In this document: one piece after another, positions 39,439 through 50,133 of the stretch
How positions within the stretch are numbered: the first letter of the stretch is position 1
How the letters are laid out: each line of letters opens with the position of its first letter
Assembly: GCA_905479095.1 (NCBI GenBank)
Contig: CAJQLD010000006.1
Span: forward strand, 1 to 64,000
Reading direction: 5' to 3'
Length of the DNA stretch: 64,000 nucleotides
Origin: an uncultured Flavobacteriaceae bacterium
Lineage (GTDB): Bacteria > Bacteroidota > Bacteroidia > Flavobacteriales > Flavobacteriaceae
The notes under the pieces: model-generated
Told to the model about the DNA's origin: nothing
Seen by the model: only the letters and a program-made list of their open reading frames with translations
Database searches by the model: none
Translations under genes and position numbers: made by a program

Positions 39439-41630
39439 AAACAAAAGAATCTACATTTGTTGGGTTTATAAAAGCATTACCTAAAAATATTTTTTCCGGC
39501 TTAGTGGTAAGTCTTATTGCATTACCATTAGGTTTAGGTTTGGCAATGGCAAGTGAGGCACCCCCAATTGCAGGAGTGATCACAGCAATCGTTGGAGGTA
39601 TTCTTGTCTCTATTTTAGGAGGAAGCTTTGTAACCATTTCTGGTCCAGGTAATGGATTGGTTGGAGTGGTTTTAATTGCGATTACAACCCTAGGGCTTAC
39701 CGCAACCTATGCTGCAATTATTTGCTCTGGGATTTTGTTGGTGATTCTTGGGTTTTTAAGACTCGGAAAATTAGCTGACTATTTTCCTTCCTCAGCGATT
39801 CAAGGCATGTTGGCGGCGATTGGGCTTATTATTTTAGGGAAGCAGTTTCATATCATGCTTGGAAATAAAATCGTTCAAGACAGTGGGATTGACTACTTGT
39901 TGGAAATCCCAAACACACTCGTTACGGTAGCTAATTTTCAAGATGAAGGATTAATTTATGCCGCTGTTGCAGGAGTGATGAGTTTGGCTATTATGGTCTT
40001 TTACTCCAAAGTACGGAACAAATATTTACAGCTGATTCCGGCGCCCATGTGGATTGTGATTGTTTCTGTCGGATTTAGTTACTACTATGAGCTCGTGCTA
40101 AAATTGCCCAATCCAATTTCGGGGGATTATATGATTCCAGCGATTCCGAATATTCAAGAAATTGTAACCGATATTCCGTCTCCCAACTTTGAAATGGTAG
40201 GAACACTTTCTTTTTGGTCGAGTGTCATCGCACTGACATTAATTGCAAGTATTGAGTCGTTATTAAGCATTAAGGCCGTTGATAAATTAGACGTCTTCAA
40301 GCGACGATCGAATGTAAATAAGGACATTAAGGCCCTTGGGCTGGCAACAGTTGTTAGCGGTTTTCTTGGTGGATTAAATGTGGTAACAGTCATCGCAAGG
40401 AGCTCCGTAAACGTTAACAATGGCGGTAGTAATCGGTCTTCAAATTTATTTCATGCACTATTTTTGGTCGTTTTTATTGTGCTTTTCAGTACAGAACTCA
40501 CTCGCATTCCATTATCTGCACTTATGGCAATTCTGGTTTATACAGGATATAAACTGGCGTCACCCAATATTGTTCGCCAGATTTTCACCATTGGAAAAGA
40601 ACAGCTTATTATCTTCTTTGCAACCTTGTTTGTAACCTTAAAAGTGGGATTGATTTCGGGAATTGTTGCTGGACTAATTGCTACGTTTATTATTCATGTT
40701 GTGATTACTAGAAGTGTTAGTTTGTTTGTGAAAAACATCCTAAAACCAAATGTTTTAATGTTCAAAGAGGAAGATGGAAGCTATTTTCTGAGCGTAAAAC
40801 ATTTTTGTAGTTTTTTAAACTTTAATATCCTCAAAAATAGTCTGGAAGCAATTCCGGAGCAAAACGATGTGATTATCGATTTTTCTTTGTGCGGCTTTGT
40901 AGACCATTCGGTGATGGAAAGTGTACATGATTATCAAGAGCTGTTTCATAAAAAAGGCGGAAATATTGGAGTGATTGGATTGGATATCTTAGGAACAAAA
41001 TCAGAACATCCTTTTGCGTTAAGACGCTTATTGCCGCTTCAAAAAATTATACCCGACAACAAAACAAAACGTCAAAATAGTCTTGAGCTTGTTGCGAGTG
41101 ATTTTGAATTATCCTACAGCGCCGAGAAAACCACAAAAAGTGGATTCTTGGAGGACTTTATCTATTTTAAAACAAAAAAAATTAAGCATTTATTTAATCA
41201 ACTATCCGTAAAAAAAGGACCCTATCGTTTGTTTGACATCACCTATTCGGAAGGGGAATTTATTGCCAAAGAAGTGGTCAGGTCCACAATGCTGTATATT
41301 AAAACCTCGAAAGATATTCCTGTATTTACGCTAGACCGTGAAGGGTTGTTAGAACGATTTTACGCCTTGGCTGGATATAAAGATATCGCGATTGACAACC
41401 ATACAGACTTTTCAAAACGATTTTATTTAAGAGGCGAAAATTCTAAAGGAATTAAAACACTGTTCACAGATGAACTTGTCCGGTTTTTTGAAAGCAATGC
41501 CTACTACCATATAGAGTCCAGCAAAGACGGGGTGTTAATCTATAGTAAAGAACGCGTGGCGAGTATTAAGGAAATCAAGGCGTTGCTAGATTTTGGCATC
41601 AGGCTAAATGCCATTATAAACAAAGTTTAA
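39435..41630 (+). CDS. SulP family anion transporter with C-terminal extension
   Basis: 731 aa; 'LVVSLIALPLGLGLAMASEAPPIAGVITAIVGGILVSILGGSFVTISGPGNGL', STAS-like segment 'DVIIDFSLCGFVDHSVMESV', then about 200 aa extra. Confidence 0.93.
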   Translation: MKTKESTFVGFIKALPKNIFSGLVVSLIALPLGLGLAMASEAPPIAGVITAIVGGILVSILGGSFVTISGPGNGLVGVVLIAITTLGLTATYAAIICSGILLVILGFLRLGKLADYFPSSAIQGMLAAIGLIILGKQFHIMLGNKIVQDSGIDYLLEIPNTLVTVANFQDEGLIYAAVAGVMSLAIMVFYSKVRNKYLQLIPAPMWIVIVSVGFSYYYELVLKLPNPISGDYMIPAIPNIQEIVTDIPSPNFEMVGTLSFWSSVIALTLIASIESLLSIKAVDKLDVFKRRSNVNKDIKALGLATVVSGFLGGLNVVTVIARSSVNVNNGGSNRSSNLFHALFLVVFIVLFSTELTRIPLSALMAILVYTGYKLASPNIVRQIFTIGKEQLIIFFATLFVTLKVGLISGIVAGLIATFIIHVVITRSVSLFVKNILKPNVLMFKEEDGSYFLSVKHFCSFLNFNILKNSLEAIPEQNDVIIDFSLCGFVDHSVMESVHDYQELFHKKGGNIGVIGLDILGTKSEHPFALRRLLPLQKIIPDNKTKRQNSLELVASDFELSYSAEKTTKSGFLEDFIYFKTKKIKHLFNQLSVKKGPYRLFDITYSEGEFIAKEVVRSTMLYIKTSKDIPVFTLDREGLLERFYALAGYKDIAIDNHTDFSKRFYLRGENSKGIKTLFTDELVRFFESNAYYHIESSKDGVLIYSKERVASIKEIKALLDFGIRLNAIINKV

Positions 41631-41631
41631 A

Positions 41632-42489
41632 ATGAAGTTATATCCTATAAATGTTGGTAATTTCAAATTAGATGGAGGCGCAATGTTTGGAGTTGTGCCA
41701 AAAACAATCTGGAATAAAACAAATCCTGCCGACCAAAATAATAGGATTGATATTGCTTCACGATGCCTACTCATTGAGGACAGGGATCGTTTAATCCTTG
41801 TGGATACCGGTATGGGAAAAAAACAAAGTGATAAATTCTTTAGCTACTACAATCGCTGGGGAAACCATTCTATGGATGGAGCCCTCGCGGCACATGGGTT
41901 TTCTAGAGCAGATGTCACAGATGTGTTTCTAACCCATTTACATTTTGACCATTGTGGGGGTTGTGTACAATGGAATAAAGATAAAACTGGCTATGAAATT
42001 GCGTTTAAAAATGCAATATTTTGGAGTAATCAAAACCACTGGGAATGGGCGACTAAACCGAATAAGCGCGAACAAGCTTCGTTTCTCACTGAAAACATTA
42101 AGCCTATAGAGGCCTCTGGACAATTAAAACATATTTCGGTGCCAGAAGTAGATATTTTACATGGAACAAATTTAGGGTTTGATGTTTTTTTTGCGAATGG
42201 ACATACAGATAAACAAATGATTCCAATGATTAAGTATAAAGGAGAAACAATTTGTTTTATGGCCGATTTACTTCCGACAGTTGGACATATTTCACTCCCT
42301 TTTGTGATGGGATATGATACCAGACCGTTATTGACCTTAGACGAAAAAGATCGTTTTTTAAAACTTGCTGCGGATCAAAATTATTTTTTACTTTTGGAGC
42401 ATGACGCCCATAACGAACTCATCACGGTGAAACACACTGAAAAAGGAGTTCGACTGAACGAAACTTATAAATTCAATACTATATTTTAA
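41632..42489 (+). CDS. MBL-fold metallohydrolase
   Basis: 285 aa; 'LTHLHFDHCGGC', 'NGHTDKQMIP', 'LLLEHDAHNEL'. Confidence 0.94.
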   Translation: MKLYPINVGNFKLDGGAMFGVVPKTIWNKTNPADQNNRIDIASRCLLIEDRDRLILVDTGMGKKQSDKFFSYYNRWGNHSMDGALAAHGFSRADVTDVFLTHLHFDHCGGCVQWNKDKTGYEIAFKNAIFWSNQNHWEWATKPNKREQASFLTENIKPIEASGQLKHISVPEVDILHGTNLGFDVFFANGHTDKQMIPMIKYKGETICFMADLLPTVGHISLPFVMGYDTRPLLTLDEKDRFLKLAADQNYFLLLEHDAHNELITVKHTEKGVRLNETYKFNTIF

Positions 42490-42502
42490 ACCCTATCCTA
42501 CT

Positions 42503-44113
42503 ATGAAAAATTTACTTACCAACATGTATTCAATCCGTTTATTGGCTTGTTTATTTATCTTAAATAGCTGTGGCTCGACGGCTACAATTATATCGACCCC
42601 TGTTGAAAACATTGATTTGGTTCCTCTTAAAACTGTTGATCTTACAGATAAAGAAGAAAAAGAATGGAGTCATTTAGACCTCACAACCGACACCATCCCG
42701 GGCGTTAGTTTAAATAGAGCTTACAAAGAATTAGTTAAATCAAAAAGTAAAACGATTATTGTAGCGGTGATTGATTCTGGAATTGATATTGGTCATGAGG
42801 ATCTAAAAGGAAAAATCTGGGTCAATAAAGGTGAAATTCCGAACAATGGAAAAGACGACGACAACAATGGGTATATTGATGATATAAACGGCTGGAATTT
42901 CCTCGGAGCTTCCGACAAAGAACAGTTAGAGTATGTACGATTAGTAGCGAGTGGAGACACGGCTAATCCACGCTATACAGAAGCAAAAGAATTTATAGCG
43001 AAAGAAAGAGAGAAAACGAGGCAATCAAAAGAGCAATACGAAGGAATTAAGGCCCAAGTTACAGCTTCAGATGCAGCAATCACCGAGTTTTTAAAAAAGG
43101 AAACATATACAAAAAAGGAAGTTTCAAAAATAGAAACAACGGATGAGGAATTACTTAAACACGTGAGTGTAATCAAACAATCCTTTGGTTTTGGTTTTGA
43201 TAGCATCGCAGATTTACTGAAAGAATTGAATGCGGGACTTAAGTCCTTTAATGAACGTTTAGAATATAACCTAAATGTCGATTTTGATGGGCGGAAACTT
43301 GTAGGAGATAACCCCGATGATTTTAAAGATCGTTCGTATGGTGATAATGATGTGAGAGCAAAAAATGGTCGGAGTCACGGAACCCATGTGTCAGGAATTA
43401 TCGCCGCTAAACGCAATAATGGAATTGGCATGAATGGTGCCGCTAATAATGTAAAAATAATGGCAATCCGTAACACGCCTAATGGCGATGAATATGATAA
43501 AGATGTTGCTTTAGGCGTTTATTATGCGGTTGACAACGGAGCTAAGGTCATTAATATGAGCTTTGGAAAACAGTTTTCACCTCACAGCGACTGGGTCAGA
43601 GATGCAATCGCCTATGCAGCAGAAAAAGATGTTTTGATCGTCGCAGCCGCTGGAAATGATGGTAAAAACACGGATCAAGTTAATTACTTTCCTAATGACC
43701 AAATAAATAATGGCTCCGAAGTGTCTAATACGTTTTTAAAAGTTGGGGCAAACGAACCTAGGTACGGTTCAACGTTAGTGGCTGGATATTCAAATTATGG
43801 TCAAAATACCGTTGATGTTTTTGCACCTGGGTCACAAATTTATTCGACCTATCCCAAAAACACCTACGAGTTTGCACAAGGGACCTCAATGGCTTCGCCC
43901 TTAGTGGCTGGAGTAGCCGCTTTGATTTTTTCGCAATATCCCAAGCTAAGTGCTGCACAGGTAAAACAAATACTGATGGAGTCTGGGCTATCCATAAATA
44001 AAAAAGTTACCTTGGAAAACGGAGAGGTCATATCGTTTTCTGAACTCTCTAAATCTGGTAAAATAGTGAACGCTTATAATGCATTAATAATGGCATCCAA
44101 AATGTCCAAATAA
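42503..44113 (+). CDS. S8 (subtilisin-like) serine peptidase, predicted lipoprotein
   Basis: 536 aa; 'VAVIDSGIDIGHEDL', 'GRSHGTHVSGIIAA', 'AQGTSMASPLVAGVAAL'; lipobox 'FILNSC'. Confidence 0.96.
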   Translation: MKNLLTNMYSIRLLACLFILNSCGSTATIISTPVENIDLVPLKTVDLTDKEEKEWSHLDLTTDTIPGVSLNRAYKELVKSKSKTIIVAVIDSGIDIGHEDLKGKIWVNKGEIPNNGKDDDNNGYIDDINGWNFLGASDKEQLEYVRLVASGDTANPRYTEAKEFIAKEREKTRQSKEQYEGIKAQVTASDAAITEFLKKETYTKKEVSKIETTDEELLKHVSVIKQSFGFGFDSIADLLKELNAGLKSFNERLEYNLNVDFDGRKLVGDNPDDFKDRSYGDNDVRAKNGRSHGTHVSGIIAAKRNNGIGMNGAANNVKIMAIRNTPNGDEYDKDVALGVYYAVDNGAKVINMSFGKQFSPHSDWVRDAIAYAAEKDVLIVAAAGNDGKNTDQVNYFPNDQINNGSEVSNTFLKVGANEPRYGSTLVAGYSNYGQNTVDVFAPGSQIYSTYPKNTYEFAQGTSMASPLVAGVAALIFSQYPKLSAAQVKQILMESGLSINKKVTLENGEVISFSELSKSGKIVNAYNALIMASKMSK

Positions 44114-44124
44114 CAATTACAACT

Positions 44125-45951
44125 ATGAAATACGCTTCTTTTTTACTTGTTTTTTTGATGGGAATGATGGCTGTGTTTAGCCAAAACAATTTTGAGTATT
44201 GGCAACAACATGTGGATTACGACATGGATATTAAAATGGATGTAAACACTTTTAAGTATGGTGGGACACAGAAACTAATTTATACCAATAACTCTCCAGA
44301 TAGTTTGGATAAAGTGTTTTATCATTTATTTTATAATGCCTTCCAGCCTGGAAGCGAAATGGATGTGCGCTCAATTACAATTTCTGATCCAGACTCTAGA
44401 GTAGATGATCGAATTAGTAAGCTTAGCAAAGAAGATATCGGGTTTTTAAATGTAATACGTTTGACTCAAAATAACACGCCTTTGACTTACGAGGTCGTTG
44501 GGACCGTGTTAGAAGTGGAATTAAACACACCAATAAAGTCAGGAGAAAAAGTTGTTTTTGATATGTTATTTGAAGGCCAAGTACCTCCTGTAATTCGTCG
44601 AGCAGGAAAAAATAGTAAAGAAAATGTAGCGCTATCCATGGCGCAATGGTATCCCAAAATGGCAGAGTACGATTTTGAGGGCTGGCATGCTGACCCATAT
44701 ATTAGTAGAGAATTTCATGGCGTATGGGGAGATTTTGAGGTCAAATTAACCATTGATAAGGACTATGTGGTTGGAGGAACAGGATACCTTCAAAACCCAA
44801 CGGAGGTTGGGCACGGATATGGAACCCAAGAAATAAAAAACGATTCTGATCTATTAACTTGGCATTTTGTGGCGCCAAATGTGCATGATTTCACCTGGGC
44901 TGCAGATCCTAATTTTATTCATGATACGTTGCAAGTTCCCGAAGGTCCGATGTTACATTTCTTATATAAAAAATCATTAAAAAGTAAATACAAAAAAAGA
45001 TGGAGAGACTTACAAGTCCCAACAAGTGAGATTATTCAATACTACAGTAGCACCGTTGGAAAATACCCTTATGAACAATACTCCGTAATTCAGGGTGGCG
45101 ATGGTGGTATGGAATATGGAATGTGTACCCTGATCACTGGTGAACGAAGTTTTGAAAGCTTGGTAGGAGTTACTGCGCACGAAATTGGACATACTTGGTT
45201 TCAGTTTTTAATGGCTTCAAACGAAAGTAAACACCCTTGGTTAGATGAGGGTTTTGCTGAATACACCTGTACATTTATTGAAAACACCATATTTGATGTA
45301 AAGCCTGTTCAACCTCTTAAGCGTCACTACGATCGCTATTTTAAACTTGCCTTGAGTGGGAATGAACAACCAATGTCGACTCATGGAGACCGCTTTAAAT
45401 ACAATAGCTCATATAGTATTTCAACGTATAGTAAAGGAGCCTTAGTTTTAGCACAATTGAAGTATGTAATTGGAGATAGTGCTTTCAATAAAACCTTAAA
45501 AGATTACTATAACAACTGGGCGTTTAAACACCCAACGCCAAACGATTTTATACGCTGTGCCGAAAAAGCATCTGGCTTAGAACTGGAATGGTTTTTGACA
45601 GATTGGACGCAAACCACAAACACCATTGATTATGGGGTTAAAACGATTGCAACCATAAACGATAAAACTCAAATAACTTTGGAGCGAATTGGATTGATGC
45701 CGATGCCAACTGAGGTTCTGATACGTTTCAAAGACGGAAGAACAACCACTTATTACATTCCGTTACGGGAAATGCGAGGTGAAAAACCAGTTAAAAAAGA
45801 AGTCGTTTTATTAAAAGATTGGACATGGGCCTATCCTGAATATCGTTTTGATATTGATATCGATCGATCCGAAATTGAATCTGTTACAATAGATGTTCAT
45901 AACGAAGTAGCGGACGTCAATAAAGACAACAATAAGATAATCGTATTATAA
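44125..45951 (+). CDS. M1 family metallopeptidase
   Basis: 608 aa; 'GGMEYGMCTLI', 'TAHEIGHTWFQFLMASNESKHPWLDEGFAEY' (HExxH...E). Confidence 0.96.
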   Translation: MKYASFLLVFLMGMMAVFSQNNFEYWQQHVDYDMDIKMDVNTFKYGGTQKLIYTNNSPDSLDKVFYHLFYNAFQPGSEMDVRSITISDPDSRVDDRISKLSKEDIGFLNVIRLTQNNTPLTYEVVGTVLEVELNTPIKSGEKVVFDMLFEGQVPPVIRRAGKNSKENVALSMAQWYPKMAEYDFEGWHADPYISREFHGVWGDFEVKLTIDKDYVVGGTGYLQNPTEVGHGYGTQEIKNDSDLLTWHFVAPNVHDFTWAADPNFIHDTLQVPEGPMLHFLYKKSLKSKYKKRWRDLQVPTSEIIQYYSSTVGKYPYEQYSVIQGGDGGMEYGMCTLITGERSFESLVGVTAHEIGHTWFQFLMASNESKHPWLDEGFAEYTCTFIENTIFDVKPVQPLKRHYDRYFKLALSGNEQPMSTHGDRFKYNSSYSISTYSKGALVLAQLKYVIGDSAFNKTLKDYYNNWAFKHPTPNDFIRCAEKASGLELEWFLTDWTQTTNTIDYGVKTIATINDKTQITLERIGLMPMPTEVLIRFKDGRTTTYYIPLREMRGEKPVKKEVVLLKDWTWAYPEYRFDIDIDRSEIESVTIDVHNEVADVNKDNNKIIVL

Positions 45952-45953
45952 TT

Positions 45954-46307
45954 ATGGAGCGTCTAAAAGGAAAAAAACAGATTGAAGAGTTGTTCACTTC
46001 GGGACATTCGGTCGGAGCATTTCCTTTAAGGTTGGTTTACTTAGAGTCCGATTCGACGCATAAAATAGGGGTTTCAGTTAGTAAAAAACACTTCAAAAAT
46101 GCGGTCGACCGAAACCGAATTAAGCGCCTTTTAAGAGTGGCTGTGGAAGGTTCGCTTACCGAAATTTTAGAGGGCTTGGACTTTAAATACGCTGTAATGG
46201 TTTTGTATGTTGGAAAAGAAATGCCAACGACCCCTGGCCTAAAACCACAATTTGAGTCCTTAATAAAACGTTTTAACAAAAAACAATCAAATGAAGTTTC
46301 ATCTTAA
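45954..46307 (+). CDS. rnpA: Ribonuclease P protein component
   Basis: 117 aa; 'VSKKHFKNAVDRNRIKRLLR'. Confidence 0.96.
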   Translation: MERLKGKKQIEELFTSGHSVGAFPLRLVYLESDSTHKIGVSVSKKHFKNAVDRNRIKRLLRVAVEGSLTEILEGLDFKYAVMVLYVGKEMPTTPGLKPQFESLIKRFNKKQSNEVSS

Positions 46308-47922
46308 CAAAAGAAGTCTTTTTATTGGAATGCTCGCTGTGATATTTTTATTTACAACTGCTTATAAAAATGATTATTTCGAAATTGCTAAACAGTTAGA
46401 CATCTTCACAACACTTTTTAAAGAAGTTAATATGAATTATGTTGACGAGACAAACCCTGCTGAGTTGATGCAGAAAAGTGTCAAACACATGCTAAAAGAA
46501 CTTGATCCCTACACCAGCTATATGAACGAGCAGGATGTTGAAAAAGCACGTATTTATCAATCGGGAGCTTATGTTGGAATCGGAGCAAGTATTAATTCTC
46601 AAAAAAATAAATTAGTCATTGTTGAGGTTTATAAAAACTTAGCAGCGGATAAAGCAGGATTGAAATCGGGAGACGAAATTATAAAAATTGAGGGGCTTGA
46701 AGTGAGTGCCTTAAAAGAAAGTGCAACCCAATTTTTGAACGGTAAAAAAAATACGAACGTCGCGTTGACGTATCGACGAAATGGAGAAGATAAAGAGATC
46801 GTAGTTACCAGAGGTGATATCACGCCAAAAGCGGTACCAGTCTCTAAATTATTAGAAAATGGGGTGGGATATATCGCTTTGGATCGTTTTTCAAAAACCG
46901 CATCTTCTGAAGTTAAAAGTGCTCTTAAATTGATGCTTATTGATGAAGCAAAAGGGATAATCTTAGATTTAAGAAACAATCCAGGAGGTCTGCTTCATGA
47001 AGCCGTTAAAATAGTTAACCTTTTTGTTCCGAAAGGACAGCTTGTTGTCTCTACGAAGTCAAACATAGAAACCTATAACCAAACGTTTGTAACAAAAGAC
47101 CAACCCTTGAGTTTGGACATTCCTTTGGTAATTTTAATAAATCAAAAAAGTGCTTCAGCCAGTGAGATTGTAGCGGGAGCTCTTCAAGATTTAGACCGTG
47201 CTGTCATTGTGGGAAAGAGGAGTTTTGGAAAAGGATTGGTACAGAAACCCACGAAACTTCCTTATGGGTCACAATTGAAGGTAACAATATCACGATACTA
47301 CACGCCATCTGGACGCTGTATTCAAGCATTGAACTACAGAAATAGAAAAGAGGATGGTTCTGCGATTCGTGTTAAGGAGAATGAGTACAAAGCATTTAAG
47401 ACAAAGAATAGGCGTACGGTATACGATGGTGGCGGAATTAACCCTGACATAGTGATTGGGTCTGAGTTCTCCAACAAGTACATCGAAAGTGTCTTAAATA
47501 GCTCTATGGTGTTTGATTATTCAAACCACTATTACCACAATAATACGCTTGATTCATTTGAAGAGTTTCATTTAAGTACAAAAGATTTTGAGGAATTTAA
47601 AGAGCTAAGCCTTGAAGAGAAGTACAATGCAGACGATAAAATTCAATCAGAAATAAATCAATTAAAAAAAGTAACAAACAAAGAGGGTTTTATAGAAATG
47701 GATGCTAGTTTTGATGTTTTAAAAACAGCATTACATCAATCAAAACTAAAACTGATCGACGAGTTTAAAAATGAGATCGTTCAAGTTTTGGAGGGTGAAA
47801 TTATAAAACGTTATTTTTACCGTGAAGGAATGTACGCCTATTTTATTGCAACAAATGAGGACGTATTTGAAGCGCAAGAAATTTTAAATGACCAGAACAA
47901 ATATCAAAAAATATTAAAATAG
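46291..47922 (+). CDS. S41 family C-terminal processing peptidase (PDZ)
   Basis: 543 aa; 'YVGIGASI', 'GIILDLRNNPGGLLHEAVKI', 'LINQKSASASEIVAGALQDLDRAVIVGKRSFGKGLVQ'. Confidence 0.97.
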   Translation: MKFHLNKRSLFIGMLAVIFLFTTAYKNDYFEIAKQLDIFTTLFKEVNMNYVDETNPAELMQKSVKHMLKELDPYTSYMNEQDVEKARIYQSGAYVGIGASINSQKNKLVIVEVYKNLAADKAGLKSGDEIIKIEGLEVSALKESATQFLNGKKNTNVALTYRRNGEDKEIVVTRGDITPKAVPVSKLLENGVGYIALDRFSKTASSEVKSALKLMLIDEAKGIILDLRNNPGGLLHEAVKIVNLFVPKGQLVVSTKSNIETYNQTFVTKDQPLSLDIPLVILINQKSASASEIVAGALQDLDRAVIVGKRSFGKGLVQKPTKLPYGSQLKVTISRYYTPSGRCIQALNYRNRKEDGSAIRVKENEYKAFKTKNRRTVYDGGGINPDIVIGSEFSNKYIESVLNSSMVFDYSNHYYHNNTLDSFEEFHLSTKDFEEFKELSLEEKYNADDKIQSEINQLKKVTNKEGFIEMDASFDVLKTALHQSKLKLIDEFKNEIVQVLEGEIIKRYFYREGMYAYFIATNEDVFEAQEILNDQNKYQKILK

Positions 47923-47931
47923 GAAAACACG

Positions 47932-48780
47932 ATGCGTAAAATTATTTTTTTATTCGTTTTATTAGTCAACACGCTACAAGCGCAGACCTCTAATACGCAT
48001 GTGGTCTATTTTGAAACAGGAAAGTTTAATGTGACAGAAATTGAAGTCAATCGACTTGTGTTGTTTATACAAAGTTTAAAAGATATTGAAGTTGAACGAA
48101 TTTCAATTTATGGGTTTTGCGATGATCGTGGAACTGATTCTTATAATTTAAAACTCTCTCAAAATAGAGCCGATGCAATAAAAAAAATATTTTCTGGACT
48201 TGATATGGATGAAAACCTCATAACCAACGTAGATGGAAAAGGAGAAGTTTTATTGCGTGTTATTTCATCTGACAACTTAAATATAATTCGTGGGCTGAAT
48301 CGTAAAGTTGAGGTCCGTGTTGACTTTAAAAAACCAATAATTCCAGCGGAGATTGAAACAGATGAAGTTGAAAAACCAGTCGAGGATAATCAACTTATAA
48401 AAGAAAATATCGCCGTTGGTGATAAAATAATTTTAGATAATATTTTATTCAAAACAGGGTATAGTTATATTGAAGAAGAATCGGTTCCAGTACTAGAAAT
48501 GTTAGCAATAGCGTTAAGAGGAAGACCAGAACTTAACTTCACAATTGAGGGTCATATTTGTTGTACTAGAAACTCTAGAGATTCAATTGATAAAAGGACA
48601 GGCAAACGTAATTTATCTTTGGCGAGGGCTCGGTTTATTTATGATTATTTAGTTGATAAAGGCATCAACAGAAACCGAATGCGGTATGTCGGTTTGAAAA
48701 ATAAATATCCTTTAGGAAAAGATCCGAAATTTGATAGACGGGTAGAAATTAAGATCACCTATATTTATAATAAAAACTAA
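47932..48780 (+). CDS. OmpA-family protein with two OmpA-like domains
   Basis: 282 aa; 'ISIYGFCDDRGTDSYNLKLSQNRADAIKKIF' and 'FTIEGHICCTRNSRDS...RNLSLARARFIYDYLVDKGINRNRMRYVG'. Confidence 0.88.
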   Translation: MRKIIFLFVLLVNTLQAQTSNTHVVYFETGKFNVTEIEVNRLVLFIQSLKDIEVERISIYGFCDDRGTDSYNLKLSQNRADAIKKIFSGLDMDENLITNVDGKGEVLLRVISSDNLNIIRGLNRKVEVRVDFKKPIIPAEIETDEVEKPVEDNQLIKENIAVGDKIILDNILFKTGYSYIEEESVPVLEMLAIALRGRPELNFTIEGHICCTRNSRDSIDKRTGKRNLSLARARFIYDYLVDKGINRNRMRYVGLKNKYPLGKDPKFDRRVEIKITYIYNKN

Positions 48781-49220
48781 CTTTTTAACATTCCTATATG
48801 GGGAATACCATCTTCTAAATAAGGCTCTCCTAGAGTATTAAACCCTAAATTGTTATAGAATTTTTCTAAATATTTCTGAGCCGAAATTTTAATTTCTGTA
48901 GTTTGGTAGTTGTTTTTAATCGCTACTATGGAAGCCTCCATTATTTGTTGGCCATAATTTAAATGGCGTTCCTTTAGCGAAACAACAACCCTTCCGATGC
49001 TCGCTTCTTTAAAATAATCTCCACCTTTGAAAACACGTGTATAAGCAATAATTTTATTTTTATTTTTTCCAATAATATGGAGTGCAGATTGATCTTTTGA
49101 ATCGATATCTTGATACACACAGTCTTGTTCTACGACAAAAACTTCACTTCTTAATTGTAATAATGAATAGAGCTCTTCTAATGAGAGCTGCTCAAAGGTT
49201 TTAATATAAATGTCTAACAT
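48777..49220 (-). CDS. GNAT acetyltransferase (ElaA-like)
   Basis: 147 aa; 'LYSLLQLRSEVFVVEQDCVYQDID', 'ASIGRVVVSLKERHLNYGQQIM'. Confidence 0.9.
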   Translation of the reverse strand: MLDIYIKTFEQLSLEELYSLLQLRSEVFVVEQDCVYQDIDSKDQSALHIIGKNKNKIIAYTRVFKGGDYFKEASIGRVVVSLKERHLNYGQQIMEASIVAIKNNYQTTEIKISAQKYLEKFYNNLGFNTLGEPYLEDGIPHIGMLKS

Positions 49221-49223
49221 AAT

Positions 49224-50126
49224 TTAATCTTGAATAATGATCGCTTTAGAATCGGTAGTGCCGTATTCTGGTTGAATATTAAAATGGTTTATTTTGAATT
49301 TTTCGTAAAGGGTAGATTCTAGTAATTTAAGAATCGTATTAAATTCCGAAAACTTTAAATCGTCGTTAAAATCAATATGGGCTTCTAAGTGTATTTCTGA
49401 TTCATTTAATTGCCAAATATGGATGTGATGAATATTATTTATTTTATCCGTTTTTATAACCTCTTTTACCACATCCTCAATCCGAATTTCTTTAGGGGTA
49501 AATAACATAAGAATATTAAAAGATTCTTTAAGTAAACTAAAACCGACGATAATAAGGTACACTGCAATGGCCACGGTTAGCGCAGCATCGACCCAAAAAA
49601 CTTGATAGAATTTCATTAAAAGACCGCCTATCAAAACCGCAATACTTGCCAGCATATCTGTAAGTAGATGAATATAGGCTGATCTAATATTTATATTATT
49701 AGCGCTGTCTTTTTTTAATAACAAAACACTTAATCCATTGAATAAAATTCCTAAAATAGATAACCATATAACTAATTCAGCTTCAATTTTTTGAGGATTA
49801 AAAAAGCGATTGATGGCTTCAAATACTAAATAAATAGCAATCACAATTAACGATGAAGCATTGATAAATGCAGCTATAATTTCAGCGCGCTTATATCCAA
49901 ACGTTCGCGTATTGGTGGCTTTTTTTTTGGATAAAATAGACGCTATATAAGAAATAATAAGAGAGAAAACGTCTGTTAAATTATGTAATGCATCACTTAA
50001 TAAAGCAAGACTTCCTGATAAAAATCCGCCAATAATTTGAGCAATCGTAATCATACTATTTAATAAAATAGAGATTAGAAGATTTCTATCTTTATGATTA
50101 GTGGAATGATTATGAGAATGACCCAT
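49224..50126 (-). CDS. Cation diffusion facilitator transporter
   Basis: 'MGHSHNHSTNHKDRNLL...GGFLSGSLALLSDALHNLTDVFSLIISYIA'; start placed at the internal ATG at 50126 rather than the ORF-track start at 50183. Confidence 0.92.
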   Translation of the reverse strand: MGHSHNHSTNHKDRNLLISILLNSMITIAQIIGGFLSGSLALLSDALHNLTDVFSLIISYIASILSKKKATNTRTFGYKRAEIIAAFINASSLIVIAIYLVFEAINRFFNPQKIEAELVIWLSILGILFNGLSVLLLKKDSANNINIRSAYIHLLTDMLASIAVLIGGLLMKFYQVFWVDAALTVAIAVYLIIVGFSLLKESFNILMLFTPKEIRIEDVVKEVIKTDKINNIHHIHIWQLNESEIHLEAHIDFNDDLKFSEFNTILKLLESTLYEKFKINHFNIQPEYGTTDSKAIIIQD

Positions 50127-50133
50127 TATAATT

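Noticed and set aside
46629-46979. 116-aa ORF antisense to the S41 peptidase
   Set aside because: Shadow ORF within a strongly conserved gene.
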